Assembly: GCA_948579315.1 (NCBI GenBank)
Contig: CAPAOL010000011.1
Coordinates: forward strand, 14,087-78,086
Direction of reading: 5' to 3'
Length of the DNA: 64,000 nt
Source: an uncultured Phocaeicola sp.
Lineage (GTDB): Bacteria; Bacteroidota; Bacteroidia; Bacteroidales; Bacteroidaceae
The notes beneath the pieces were generated by a model. It searched no databases, had not been told where the DNA came from, and saw only the letters and a program-made list of their open reading frames with translations. Position numbers and translations under genes: made by a program. This document shows, in pieces, positions 33,748 through 42,651 of this stretch; position 1 is the first letter of the stretch, and the number at the start of each line of letters is the position of its first letter.

Positions 33748-33813
33748 AGTAACATTTATACATAAGAATGAAACAAATGTTTCAGCCGGTAAGGCAGGTT
33801 TCCGTTAACTTTG
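33748..33813 (+). promoter_or_regulatory. Promoter and probable operator of the GH32 operon
   Basis: Half-sites AGTAACA (33748) and TGAAACA (33769) are 21 bp apart. The second begins TGAAACAAATGTTT ending at 33782, 23 bp before the -7 box TAACTTTG at 33806-33813. Spacing matches the receptor promoter exactly. Confidence 0.65.
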
Positions 33814-33860
33814 CCGATAACGAAAAACAATCAAACAAAACTTTTAATATCCTATACTTC

Positions 33861-35744
33861 ATGAAAACAAATCTTGTTAACCTTGCATTAGGTTTAGCCT
33901 TTACAGGAGGCGCTGTTTCTTGTCAGTCACAAAAAAATGACCTGGTTTTCGAACATCAGGGAGATACGGTGACAATCGTACATATTGCCCGTCCCGCTAA
34001 CTATTTGTTGCTTCCGATTCAGGAGAGCAGCAAGGAAGGACTGGTAAGGCTGGATACTGGGAGCCCCGCAGATACCGATATGGATGTGCGTCTGGCTACA
34101 GACAGCGTTGAATATTATGTTCCGTTTGCCTTGCCTCAGGGAAGTGAGGAAGCTACTGTCATTATAAAGAAGGTGGCGGCAGATGCGCTGTGTTGGGACA
34201 GCATCCGGGTTTCGGATACATTTGATACGGCAAACAGGGATAAGTTCCGTCCGGTTTATCATCACACTCCGCTTTATGGCTGGATGAATGATGCCAACGG
34301 ACTGGTTTATAAAGACGGTGAATATCACCTTTATTTTCAATATAATCCATACGGCTCCGTATGGGGAAATATGCACTGGGGACATTCCGTGAGCAAGGAT
34401 TTGGTTCATTGGGAGCATCTTGACCCGGCGATTGCCCGTGATACATTGGGGCATATCTTTTCGGGAAGTGCCATTGTGGATAAAGAGAACAGCGCAGGCT
34501 ACGGTGAAAATACAATTGTCGCTTTTTATACTTCGCACCGTAATATACCCGGTGGGCAGAGCCAGGTGCAAAGTATGGCATACAGTACGGACAACGGGCG
34601 TACTTATACGAAGTATGAACAGAATCCGGTTCTTACTCCGTTTGACGGACTACAGAATTTCCGTGACCCGAAGGTCTTTTGGTATGAACCCGAACAGAAA
34701 TGGATTATGATTGTCAGTGCGGATAAGAATATGCGTTTTTATTCGTCTGCCAACTTGAAGCAATGGGAATACATGAGTGAGTTTGGAGAAGGATTTGGTC
34801 CTCAGCCCAATCAGTTCGAATGTCCGGATTTCATCCAACTGCCTGTAGATGGTGACCGGACCAGGATGAAATGGGTGATGATTGTCAATATCAATCCGGG
34901 ATTTGTCTATGGAGGCAGCGGTACGATGTATTTTACAGGCGACTTTGACGGGCATCAGTTTGTATGTGATACGAAACCCGAGGTGGTGAAATGGCTCGAC
35001 TGGGGAAAAGACCATTATGCCACTGTTTGTTTCTCGAATACCGGCGACCGTGTCATTGCCGTACCTTGGATGAGCAACTGGCAGTATGCTAACTATACTC
35101 CTATACAACAGTTCCGCAGTGCCAATGCTTTGCCACGTGAGCTGAGTCTGTATACGGGAGAAGACAAACAGCTTTATCTGAGTGCCGCACCGGTAAAGGA
35201 AACGGAGCACTTGCGGAAAGATTCTAAAAAGCTGGATGATTTTACAGTAAATGGCGAGAAGCGTTTAGAAACACTTTTTGAAAATAACGACGGCGCTTTT
35301 GAACTGGAATTGCAACTGGTGTCGGCTGGTAAAGAGGCTGGTTTTGAATTGCTGAACAGTTTGGGTGAGAAGGTGAAGATTTATTTGGACGCTTCGGAGG
35401 GACGTGTGGTAATGGACCGTGCGGAAAGTGGTATTGTAGATTTTGGCAAGAAGGTAAAACCGCATGATTTGGATACTGAAGAAAGTTATGCTCGTTATAA
35501 AGAGGTTACGGTGAATTATAAAAATGATTTTGCTTTGGGTACTTGGGCTCCGATAAACACCGCGAAGGCACATAAAATTCAAGTTTTTGTGGATAATGGA
35601 AGTGTGGAGTTGTTTGTTGACGGTGGCCGCGTTGCCATGACTAATCTGGTATTCCCGAATGAACCTTATAACTCTTTGCGTTTTTATAGTAAAGGAGGAG
35701 AGATGAAGATTTCAAATTTCACAATATATAAGTTAGGTTTGTAA
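33861..35744 (+). CDS. GH32 fructanase/levanase-type glycoside hydrolase
   Basis: 627 aa from the ATG at 33861. A lipoprotein-type signal ends at AVSC (Cys21). An extra beta-domain (about residues 30-125) precedes the five-bladed propeller. The nucleophile Asp144 is in WMNDANG, with Ala where most GH32 enzymes have Pro. The transition-state Asp269 is in FRDPK and the acid/base Glu320 in FECPDF. A C-terminal beta-sandwich (about residues 470-627) follows. It releases fructose from fructans or sucrose; inulin and levan preference cannot be told. After the Cys it lacks an obvious acidic surface-export signal, so it may face the periplasm. Confidence 0.93.
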   Translation: MKTNLVNLALGLAFTGGAVSCQSQKNDLVFEHQGDTVTIVHIARPANYLLLPIQESSKEGLVRLDTGSPADTDMDVRLATDSVEYYVPFALPQGSEEATVIIKKVAADALCWDSIRVSDTFDTANRDKFRPVYHHTPLYGWMNDANGLVYKDGEYHLYFQYNPYGSVWGNMHWGHSVSKDLVHWEHLDPAIARDTLGHIFSGSAIVDKENSAGYGENTIVAFYTSHRNIPGGQSQVQSMAYSTDNGRTYTKYEQNPVLTPFDGLQNFRDPKVFWYEPEQKWIMIVSADKNMRFYSSANLKQWEYMSEFGEGFGPQPNQFECPDFIQLPVDGDRTRMKWVMIVNINPGFVYGGSGTMYFTGDFDGHQFVCDTKPEVVKWLDWGKDHYATVCFSNTGDRVIAVPWMSNWQYANYTPIQQFRSANALPRELSLYTGEDKQLYLSAAPVKETEHLRKDSKKLDDFTVNGEKRLETLFENNDGAFELELQLVSAGKEAGFELLNSLGEKVKIYLDASEGRVVMDRAESGIVDFGKKVKPHDLDTEESYARYKEVTVNYKNDFALGTWAPINTAKAHKIQVFVDNGSVELFVDGGRVAMTNLVFPNEPYNSLRFYSKGGEMKISNFTIYKLGL

Positions 35745-35759
35745 ACTAAGTATAAAGCC

Positions 35760-36920
35760 ATGAATAGCAATAAAAATCTGTATGCCAAATTAATTCCGGT
35801 GATGCTGTGTTTCTTCGCCATGGGATTTGTAGACCTAGTGGGGATTGCATCGAATTATGTAAAAGCGGATCTGGATCTGACAGACTCTCAAGCCAATATA
35901 TTTCCTTCCTTGGTCTTCTTCTGGTTCCTGATTTTCTCTGTACCTACAGGTATTCTGATGAATAAGATAGGGCGTAAGAAGACAGTTCTTCTGAGTCTGA
36001 TTGTCACTTTTGCCTCTTTGCTGCTCCCTATATTCGGCGACGGCTATACGCTTATGTTGATTTCTTTCTCTTTACTGGGTATCGGTAATGCGTTGATGCA
36101 AACCTCTTTGAATCCGTTGCTGAGTAATATTATTGCGGGGGAAAAGTTGGCAAGTACATTGACTTTCGGTCAGTTTGTAAAAGCTATTGCTTCCTTTCTT
36201 GCCCCTTACATTGCCATGTGGGGAGCGATGCAGGCTATTCCTACTTTCGGGCTTGGCTGGCGGGTATTATTTCCTGTTTATATGGTGATAGCCGTTTTTG
36301 CCATCGTGTTGTTGGGGCTGACCCCTATTGAGGAAGAGAAACCCGATAAAGCGTCCGGCTTCAAAGCGTGCTTTTCCTTGTTGGGAAAACCGTTTATTCT
36401 CTTGTCTTTCATTGGGATCATGTGCCATGTCGGTATTGATGTCGGTACGAATACAACGGCTCCTAAAATCTTGATGGAGCGTTTGGATATGACATTGGCT
36501 GAGGCCGGTTTTGCAACAAGTCTTTATTTTATTTTCCGTACGGTGGGTTGCTTCCTCGGAGCCTTTATCTTGCAAAAGGCTTCTGCAAAGTCTTTCTTTG
36601 CTCTCAGTGTCGTGTTCATGTTGCTGGCAATGGTGGGATTATTTATATTCCATTCGGAAACAATTATTTATATTTGCATTGCCATGATTGGTTTCGGTAA
36701 CTCCAATGTGTTCTCTATTATATTCTCGCAGGCATTGTTTGCCATGCCCGAAAAGAAAAATGAAGTTTCCGGATTGATGATTATGGGGCTGTTCGGCGGT
36801 ACGGTATTTCCGTTGGCCATGGGAGTTGCCGGTGATGCCATGGGGCAGAGTGGCGCTGTGGCGGTGATGACTGTCGGAGTTATCTATTTGTTGATGTATA
36901 CCTTGAAAATAAAGAAATGA
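35760..36920 (+). CDS. MFS sugar (probably fructose) transporter
   Basis: 386 aa with about 12 transmembrane helices. The MFS loop motif between helices 2 and 3 reads GILMNKIGRKKTVLLS, and a related sequence FSIIFSQALFAMPEKKNEVSG occurs late. It resembles the FucP/GlcP-like sugar:H+ symporters of Bacteroidetes. Position between the fructanase and fructokinase implies uptake of free fructose across the inner membrane. Same transcript as both. Confidence 0.88.
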   Translation: MNSNKNLYAKLIPVMLCFFAMGFVDLVGIASNYVKADLDLTDSQANIFPSLVFFWFLIFSVPTGILMNKIGRKKTVLLSLIVTFASLLLPIFGDGYTLMLISFSLLGIGNALMQTSLNPLLSNIIAGEKLASTLTFGQFVKAIASFLAPYIAMWGAMQAIPTFGLGWRVLFPVYMVIAVFAIVLLGLTPIEEEKPDKASGFKACFSLLGKPFILLSFIGIMCHVGIDVGTNTTAPKILMERLDMTLAEAGFATSLYFIFRTVGCFLGAFILQKASAKSFFALSVVFMLLAMVGLFIFHSETIIYICIAMIGFGNSNVFSIIFSQALFAMPEKKNEVSGLMIMGLFGGTVFPLAMGVAGDAMGQSGAVAVMTVGVIYLLMYTLKIKK

Positions 36921-36947
36921 TTTTAATTGTAAACAGTAAATAATATC

Positions 36948-37835
36948 ATGAATCAAATCATCGTAGGAATGGGTGAGGCACTATGGGATGTGCTGCCCGA
37001 AGGAAAGAAAATTGGTGGTGCTCCGGCAAACTTCGCTTATCATGTGTCACAATTCGGTTTTGACAGCCGGGTGGTCAGTGCGATTGGCGATGACAAGCTG
37101 GGTAATGAGATACTTGAGAATTTTGATGGTAAGAACTTGAAGTATCAGATAGAGAAAGTGCCTTATCCCACAGGAACCGTACAGGTGGAACTGGACCCTA
37201 ATGGGGTACCTATGTATGATATAAAAGAAGGGGTGGCTTGGGATAATATACCTTTTACACCTGCTTTGGAAGAGTTGGCAAAGAATACCCGTTCCGTATG
37301 TTTCGGCTCGTTGGCACAGCGTAGTGTGGTTTCAAGGGAAACAATCAACCGTTTTCTGGATGTGATGCCCGAAGGAGAAGGACAATGTAAAATTTTCGAT
37401 GTGAATTTGCGCCAAGGTTTCTATACGAAGGAGATTCTTTGCAACTCGATGAAAAAATGTAATATTTTAAAGATTAATGACGAGGAGTTGGTCACAGTGA
37501 GCCGTATGTTCGGTTATCCCGGCATAGACTTGCAGGATAAATGCTGGATTCTGTTGGCGAAATATAATCTGAAGATGTTGATTTTAACGTGTGGTGTCAA
37601 TGGCAGTTATGTCTTTACTCCGGGTGAGATTTCATTTGTAGAGACTCCGAAGGTGGAGGTGGCCGATACGGTAGGTGCGGGCGATTCGTTCACGGCGACT
37701 TTTGTAGCTGCTATTTTGAAGGGAAAGCCGGTTGCCGAGGCGCATAAACTGGCTGTTGAGGTTTCTGCATACGTATGTACGCAAAACGGGGCTATGCCTG
37801 AGTTGCCGGCTCGTTTAAAGAATGAGTTGATTTAA
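36948..37835 (+). CDS. Fructokinase (PfkB family)
   Basis: 295 aa. It phosphorylates incoming fructose with ATP. The N-terminal substrate motif is KIGGAPANFAYHV, and the PfkB signature 2 is VADTVGAGDSFTATFVAAIL near residue 245, with catalytic Asp in GAGDS. It completes the pathway GH32, transporter, kinase. A hairpin terminator follows. Confidence 0.94.
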   Translation: MNQIIVGMGEALWDVLPEGKKIGGAPANFAYHVSQFGFDSRVVSAIGDDKLGNEILENFDGKNLKYQIEKVPYPTGTVQVELDPNGVPMYDIKEGVAWDNIPFTPALEELAKNTRSVCFGSLAQRSVVSRETINRFLDVMPEGEGQCKIFDVNLRQGFYTKEILCNSMKKCNILKINDEELVTVSRMFGYPGIDLQDKCWILLAKYNLKMLILTCGVNGSYVFTPGEISFVETPKVEVADTVGAGDSFTATFVAAILKGKPVAEAHKLAVEVSAYVCTQNGAMPELPARLKNELI

Positions 37836-37895
37836 ATTTTAATGGTTGCGGATACTCATTCAAATTGGATTGGAAATCATATTGTCTGAGGCTGT

Positions 37896-37953
37896 ATCGC
37901 GAAGAACCTGTAAATACAAAGTAGATGTAATCAGGTTCTTCGCGATGTTCTTT
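37896..37953 (+). terminator. Terminator of the fructan operon
   Basis: A 15-bp perfect stem (37896-37910 with 37932-37946) with a 21-nt loop is followed by GTTCTTTTTTT. Confidence 0.93.
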
Positions 37954-37974
37954 TTTTACTTTCTCTTGCAGATG

Positions 37975-38006
37975 TTTGTTTTATTAGCGGTTACCTTTTA
38001 TCTTTG
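37975..38006 (+). promoter_or_regulatory. Promoter of the hybrid regulator gene
   Basis: -33 TTTG (37975-37978) and -7 TATCTTTG (37999-38006) lie 20 bp apart. The AACA half-sites of the other two locus promoters are absent at the matching positions, so the regulator may be made constitutively. Confidence 0.8.
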
Positions 38007-38030
38007 TTATCTATAAATACCTTGAGGAAC

Positions 38031-40757
38031 ATGAAAAAACATCTTTTGTTTTTGATTTTATGCCTTATGGGAATTCTGACATCGTGCAGTCAGAAACATA
38101 CGCGCTATTACATTGGTGTTTCACAATGTAGTGATGACGAATGGCGGCATAAAATGAATCATGAAATTGTACGTGAAGCCTTGTTTTATGATGGGGTGGA
38201 GGTGGAGATCCGTACCGCGAAAGATAATAACCGGAATCAGATAGAAGATATCAACTATTTTATTGACAGGAAAGTTGATTTATTGATTGTCGCTCCGAAT
38301 GAGGCGGCGGCTGTCACTCCTGTTGTGGAGAAGGCATACGGGCTGGGAATACCTGTTGTGGTAATTGACCGTAAGATTTTGTCGGACCGTTATACGGCTT
38401 TTGTGGGTGCTGATAATTGTGAGATTGGCAAAGATGTGGGACAATATATTGTGAACCGTTTGGGTGGAAAAGGGAAGATTTTGGAGATAACGGGACTGGA
38501 AGGTTCCACTCCGGCTATGGAGCGTCATAGAGGATTGGCGGATGCCTTGAAGGCAGAGCCTGGAATAGAAATTACCGCCAGCGTGGACGGAGCCTGGCTG
38601 CAAAGTGTGGCTGGGGAGAAAATGGATTCCATACTTCAAGACAATAAGGATATAAATCTGGTTTTTGCCCAAAATGACCGCATGGCTGTCGGGGCTTATT
38701 TGTCGGCCAGACAGCGACAGTTGGAAAAGGAAATGTTGTTTGTCGGTATTGATGCGTTGCCTGGCAAGGGGTATGGAGTGGAGCAGGTACTGGAAGGAGT
38801 GTTGGATGCCACTTTTATTTACCCTACCGGAGGAGATAAAGTGATGCAGGTGGCGATGGATATTTTGGAGAAGCGTCCGTATGAACGGGATACTAAGTTA
38901 TCAACAGCCCTTGTTGATAAAACGAATGCCCGTGTCATGCAGTTGCAGACAGACCACATTGCCGAACAGGACGGAAAGATAGAACGGCTGAATAATCAGG
39001 TGGACGAATATTGGTCAAGATACTCTGCCCAGACCATGTTTCTGTATGCATGTCTGATTATCCTGTTACTGTTTGCTGCCTTATTGGCGATCATCGTCCG
39101 TGCGTATTGGACAAAGAACCGGATGAACATGGAGTTATCCCGTCAAAAGAAACAATTGGAGGAACAACGCGACCAACTGATCAGCCTCTCCAAGCAGTTG
39201 GAAGAGGCGACTCATGCCAAACTGGTCTTCTTTACGAATGTTTCTCATGATTTCCGTACTCCGCTTACTTTGGTTGCCGATCCGGTGGAACAGCTTTTAG
39301 AGGATAAAGACTTGACCTCTAAGCAACGATCCTTATTGAAAGTGGTACATAAGAATGTGAATATTCTGTTGAGGCTGGTCAACCAGATTCTTGATTTCCG
39401 TAAGTATGAAAATGGTAAACTGGAGTTGGTGAGAACCAATATGGACCTGCGTGCGCAATTACAGGAATGGAGCCATGCATTTCAAACATTGGCTTTGAGA
39501 AAGCATATCCATTTTGTTCTGGACGTGAACGATGACCGGACAGACTGTCTGATGGCGTTGGATGCCGAAAAGATGGAACGTGTCTATTTTAATTTGTTGT
39601 CCAATGCGTTTAAGTTTACCCCGGAGAATGGAACTATCACTGTCACACTTTCTACTTTAATAAAGGAGGAAAATAGAAGATATGTCCGTCTGGTAGTTGC
39701 TGATACCGGTTCGGGAATCTCTGTCCGGCACATCCGGCATATTTTCGACCGCTTTTATCAGATGGATGTGAACCATGCGGGCTCAGGTATTGGTCTTGCT
39801 TTGGCAAAGGCTTTTGTCGAGTTGCACGGCGGGGTGATAACGGTGGACAGTGTGGAAGGAAAAGGAACAGTGTTTACGGTGGATATTCCTATGGAGATAG
39901 TGGAGGAGCAGTCTGTAGATCGGATACAGGAACCGCACACTACACAGCCGACGGTGGTGGAGGAATTGGAGGAAACGGAAACAGAAGAACGGCTTCCGGA
40001 TGAGAATAAGGAATGCATCTTGATAATTGACGATAATGCGGATGTACGTGGCTATGTGAAATCATTATTGAAAGAGGAATATACGGTGATAGAGGCTGCC
40101 GACGGACATGCCGGATTAAAGAAAGCTATGAAATATGTGCCTGATGCCATTATCTGTGATGTGATGATGCCGGTGATGGACGGATTGGAATGTTGCAGGA
40201 AGCTGAAAATGGAATTACAGACTTCTCATATTCCGGTGATGTTGCTTACTGCCTGTTCTTTGGATGAACAGCGGATACAGGGGTTTGAATGTGGAGCGGA
40301 TTCTTATATTTCCAAACCTTTTAATTCCAAATTGTTACTGGTGCGTCTTCGGAATCTGATTGATAACCATAAGCGGTTGAAACAGTTTTTCGGAGATAAG
40401 ATTACTTTGTCTAAAGAGTCTGTAAGCGAGGTGGATAAAGGATTTGTGGAGCGCTTCAGAGAGCTGATAGAAGCAAATTTGATAGATTCTGAGTTAAGTG
40501 TGGAAGAATTAGGCAGTAAGATGGGATTAAGCAGGGTGCAGCTTTATCGTAAGATTAAGGCACTTACCAATTATTCTCCCAATGAACTGGTGCGTATTGC
40601 CAGATTAAAGAAAGCTGCTTCTTTGTTGGCTTCTTCTGAGAAAACCATATCCGAGATAACGTATGAGGTAGGTTTTACATCTCCTTCTTATTTTACCAAG
40701 TGTTACAAGGAATATTTCGGAGAAAGTCCTACGGATTTCTTGAAACGCAGAGGATAA
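38031..40757 (+). CDS. Hybrid two-component system (fructose-sensing type)
   Basis: 908 aa from the ATG at 38031. In order: a lipoprotein-like signal (LTSCSQ); a periplasmic LacI/RbsB-type sugar-binding domain (about 30-310) with YYIGVSQCSDDEW and VVIDRKILSDRYTAFVGAD; one transmembrane helix (about 335-360); and HisKA with HDFRTPLTLV near 405. HATPase (DTGSGIS, GSGIGLALAKA), a receiver domain (DDNADVRG near 662, DVMMPVMDG near 707) and an AraC-type helix-turn-helix pair (about 815-905) follow. The plan matches the known B. thetaiotaomicron fructose sensor BT1754. It should activate the two promoters upstream when fructose binds. Confidence 0.95.
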   Translation: MKKHLLFLILCLMGILTSCSQKHTRYYIGVSQCSDDEWRHKMNHEIVREALFYDGVEVEIRTAKDNNRNQIEDINYFIDRKVDLLIVAPNEAAAVTPVVEKAYGLGIPVVVIDRKILSDRYTAFVGADNCEIGKDVGQYIVNRLGGKGKILEITGLEGSTPAMERHRGLADALKAEPGIEITASVDGAWLQSVAGEKMDSILQDNKDINLVFAQNDRMAVGAYLSARQRQLEKEMLFVGIDALPGKGYGVEQVLEGVLDATFIYPTGGDKVMQVAMDILEKRPYERDTKLSTALVDKTNARVMQLQTDHIAEQDGKIERLNNQVDEYWSRYSAQTMFLYACLIILLLFAALLAIIVRAYWTKNRMNMELSRQKKQLEEQRDQLISLSKQLEEATHAKLVFFTNVSHDFRTPLTLVADPVEQLLEDKDLTSKQRSLLKVVHKNVNILLRLVNQILDFRKYENGKLELVRTNMDLRAQLQEWSHAFQTLALRKHIHFVLDVNDDRTDCLMALDAEKMERVYFNLLSNAFKFTPENGTITVTLSTLIKEENRRYVRLVVADTGSGISVRHIRHIFDRFYQMDVNHAGSGIGLALAKAFVELHGGVITVDSVEGKGTVFTVDIPMEIVEEQSVDRIQEPHTTQPTVVEELEETETEERLPDENKECILIIDDNADVRGYVKSLLKEEYTVIEAADGHAGLKKAMKYVPDAIICDVMMPVMDGLECCRKLKMELQTSHIPVMLLTACSLDEQRIQGFECGADSYISKPFNSKLLLVRLRNLIDNHKRLKQFFGDKITLSKESVSEVDKGFVERFRELIEANLIDSELSVEELGSKMGLSRVQLYRKIKALTNYSPNELVRIARLKKAASLLASSEKTISEITYEVGFTSPSYFTKCYKEYFGESPTDFLKRRG

Positions 40758-40791
40758 TTGTGGGGGCGGACACGCAGCTCCGCCCCTACAA
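40758..40791. repeat. GC-rich REP-like hairpin between convergent genes
   Basis: 13-bp arms (40758-40770 and 40779-40791) with one mismatch contain GGGGCGGA/TCCGCCCC around an 8-nt loop. The GC content stands out from the AT-rich surroundings. Similar hairpins recur between genes in many gut-bacterial genomes; here it could also stop transcription from both sides. Confidence 0.75.
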
Positions 40792-40799
40792 GGAATACT

Positions 40800-41228
40800 T
40801 TAAATCAGTGTTGATAAATCTTTTTCGGCTACAAAAGAGAGATTATTAAGAATAATCACTTCCCTTGCTCTGTCCGGATTGTCTGTCCGGAAAATCAAGA
40901 TGCCTTTATTTCCTAACAGGAAGGAATACAGATAAGTAATGCCTATTTGGGCTTCACTGAAAATGGTGATGGCGTCTGCCGCCCGCCCCGGCTGATTGTC
41001 TAGTGTGATGGCGAACACATCGGAGAGTGCCACGGAGATTCCTGCCTCTTTCAGCGTCTCGTATGCGCGTTTGGGTTCCGAGCAGATGATACGGTAAATA
41101 CCATACTCTACTGTATCGGCAATGGTAGAGGCAATCAGCTGTATGCCTGCTTCTTTCAATAAGTTCAATACTTTCTGTAGTGTCCCCGATTTGTTTTCGA
41201 TGAAGACGGATAATTGTTGTATAGTCAT
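40800..41228 (-). CDS. ACT-domain amino-acid-binding protein
   Basis: 142 aa made of two ACT domains. The first begins IQQLSVFIENKSGTLQKVLNLL and the second VALSDVFAITLDNQPGRAADAI. ACT repeats bind amino acids and usually regulate nearby enzymes. It starts 11 bp after the aryl-CoA ligase gene, a pairing common in anaerobes, so it may sense an aromatic amino acid for that pathway (inference). Confidence 0.9.
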   Translation of the reverse strand: MTIQQLSVFIENKSGTLQKVLNLLKEAGIQLIASTIADTVEYGIYRIICSEPKRAYETLKEAGISVALSDVFAITLDNQPGRAADAITIFSEAQIGITYLYSFLLGNKGILIFRTDNPDRAREVIILNNLSFVAEKDLSTLI

Positions 41229-41239
41229 AAACTTATTTT

Positions 41240-42538
41240 TTAAAAGGTTTTACGTAAGTCTTTCACACGGACTGCTTTACCTTCCGATTTAGGCAGTGCT
41301 CCTTTGGGTACCAGTTTCACACGTGGGGTAACCAATATCTCATCTTTCAGTTGGCGGGTAATTTCCCGGGTCAATGCTTGCAGGCGTCCATAGTCATCGG
41401 TGAACAGTTGGCTCAATTCCACTTCTACAGTCATTTCGTCATTAGATTCGGCGGTTTCGAGTGTGATCAGATAGTCACTGCCCAATTCTTTGAATTGCAA
41501 TAAAATCGTTTCAATCTGAATGGGGAAGATATTGACCCCTTTCAGGATAATCATATCGTCGCTGCGCCCTTTCATTCTGTCCAGACGTTTGTGATGGCGG
41601 CCGCAGGGGCATTCCCCCGGCAGAATGCGGGTCAGATCACGGGTACGGTATCTCAATAACGGCATCGCCTCGCGGTTGATGGTGGTCAGTACCAGTTCGC
41701 CCACTTCACCTTCGGGCACAGGTTCCAATGTGTCGGGGTCAATGATTTCTACGATATAATAGTCTTCCCATATATGCAATCCGTTTTGTTCCTGGCATTC
41801 AAAAGCCACACCGGGACCGCACATTTCGGACATGCCGAAAGAGTTGTAGGCTTTTACACCCAGCATATCTTCGATGCGGCGGCGTTGTTCTTCGGAATGA
41901 GGTTCCGCTCCTATGATCAATGTTCTCAATTTGGTGTCACGACGCGGATCAATCCCCATTTCCTGCATTACCTCGTACATACGGGCTGCGTAACTGGGAA
42001 TGGCGTGCAAGGCGGTGGTTCCGAAATCGGAGATGAATTTCAACTGGCGTTTGGTGTTTCCGGCAGCGGCAGGTACAGTCAGCATTCCCAGCCTTTCAGC
42101 ACCATATTGAAAGCCCAGCCCGCCGGTGAACATTCCATAGCCGGAAGAGTTCTGGAAAATATCTCCCGGACGTAATCCTACCATATAAAGACAACGGGCC
42201 ACTGCATTAGCCCATTCGTCAAGGTCTTTTTGGGTATGCAGAATGACAGTGGGATTTCCAGTTGTTCCACTGGATGAGTGAAGGCGGACTGTTTTTTCCA
42301 AAGGTACGGACGCCAGTCCGAAAGGATAAGTGTCACGTAGATCTTGTTTGGTGGTAAACGGGATTTTCTGTAAATCATCCAATGAACGGATATCTTCCGG
42401 ACTCAGATGATTTTCGGCAAACCGTTGTTTATAGAAAGGGGAATTCATGCAATGGCGGACAGTCTTTTGCAGTCGTTCCAATTGTAGTTTCTCAATTTCG
42501 GGTCGTGTCAGGGTCTCTAACTCTTTGTGTAAATACAT
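41240..42538 (-). CDS. paaK: Phenylacetate-CoA ligase family enzyme
   Basis: 432 aa of the adenylate-forming superfamily. The P-loop LHSSSGTTGNPTV lies near residues 85-97. The adenine-site NSFGMSEMCGPGVAFEC and the hinge segment GRSDDMIILKGVNIFPIQIE follow, and the C-terminal Lys is in PKSEGKAVRV. It activates phenylacetate or another arylacetate with CoA and ATP. No phenylacetate breakdown genes are nearby, so in this anaerobe the enzyme probably works with arylpyruvate oxidoreductases in aromatic amino-acid metabolism. Confidence 0.92.
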   Translation of the reverse strand: MYLHKELETLTRPEIEKLQLERLQKTVRHCMNSPFYKQRFAENHLSPEDIRSLDDLQKIPFTTKQDLRDTYPFGLASVPLEKTVRLHSSSGTTGNPTVILHTQKDLDEWANAVARCLYMVGLRPGDIFQNSSGYGMFTGGLGFQYGAERLGMLTVPAAAGNTKRQLKFISDFGTTALHAIPSYAARMYEVMQEMGIDPRRDTKLRTLIIGAEPHSEEQRRRIEDMLGVKAYNSFGMSEMCGPGVAFECQEQNGLHIWEDYYIVEIIDPDTLEPVPEGEVGELVLTTINREAMPLLRYRTRDLTRILPGECPCGRHHKRLDRMKGRSDDMIILKGVNIFPIQIETILLQFKELGSDYLITLETAESNDEMTVEVELSQLFTDDYGRLQALTREITRQLKDEILVTPRVKLVPKGALPKSEGKAVRVKDLRKTF

Positions 42539-42570
42539 AGCATTTCCTGTTTAGTTGGTTATCAGTCCGA

Positions 42571-42628
42571 CAAAAATAGAAAAAAATATAATGCGGTTGG
42601 GAATAAGCTGACAAAATATGTATCTTTG
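42571..42628. promoter_or_regulatory. Divergent promoters for paaK and the DUF3256 gene
   Basis: Minus-strand TATTTTTG lies at 42578-42571 and plus-strand TATCTTTG at 42621-42628. Confidence 0.75.
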
Positions 42629-42651
42629 GAGGATTTTAATTTGAAAATGTG

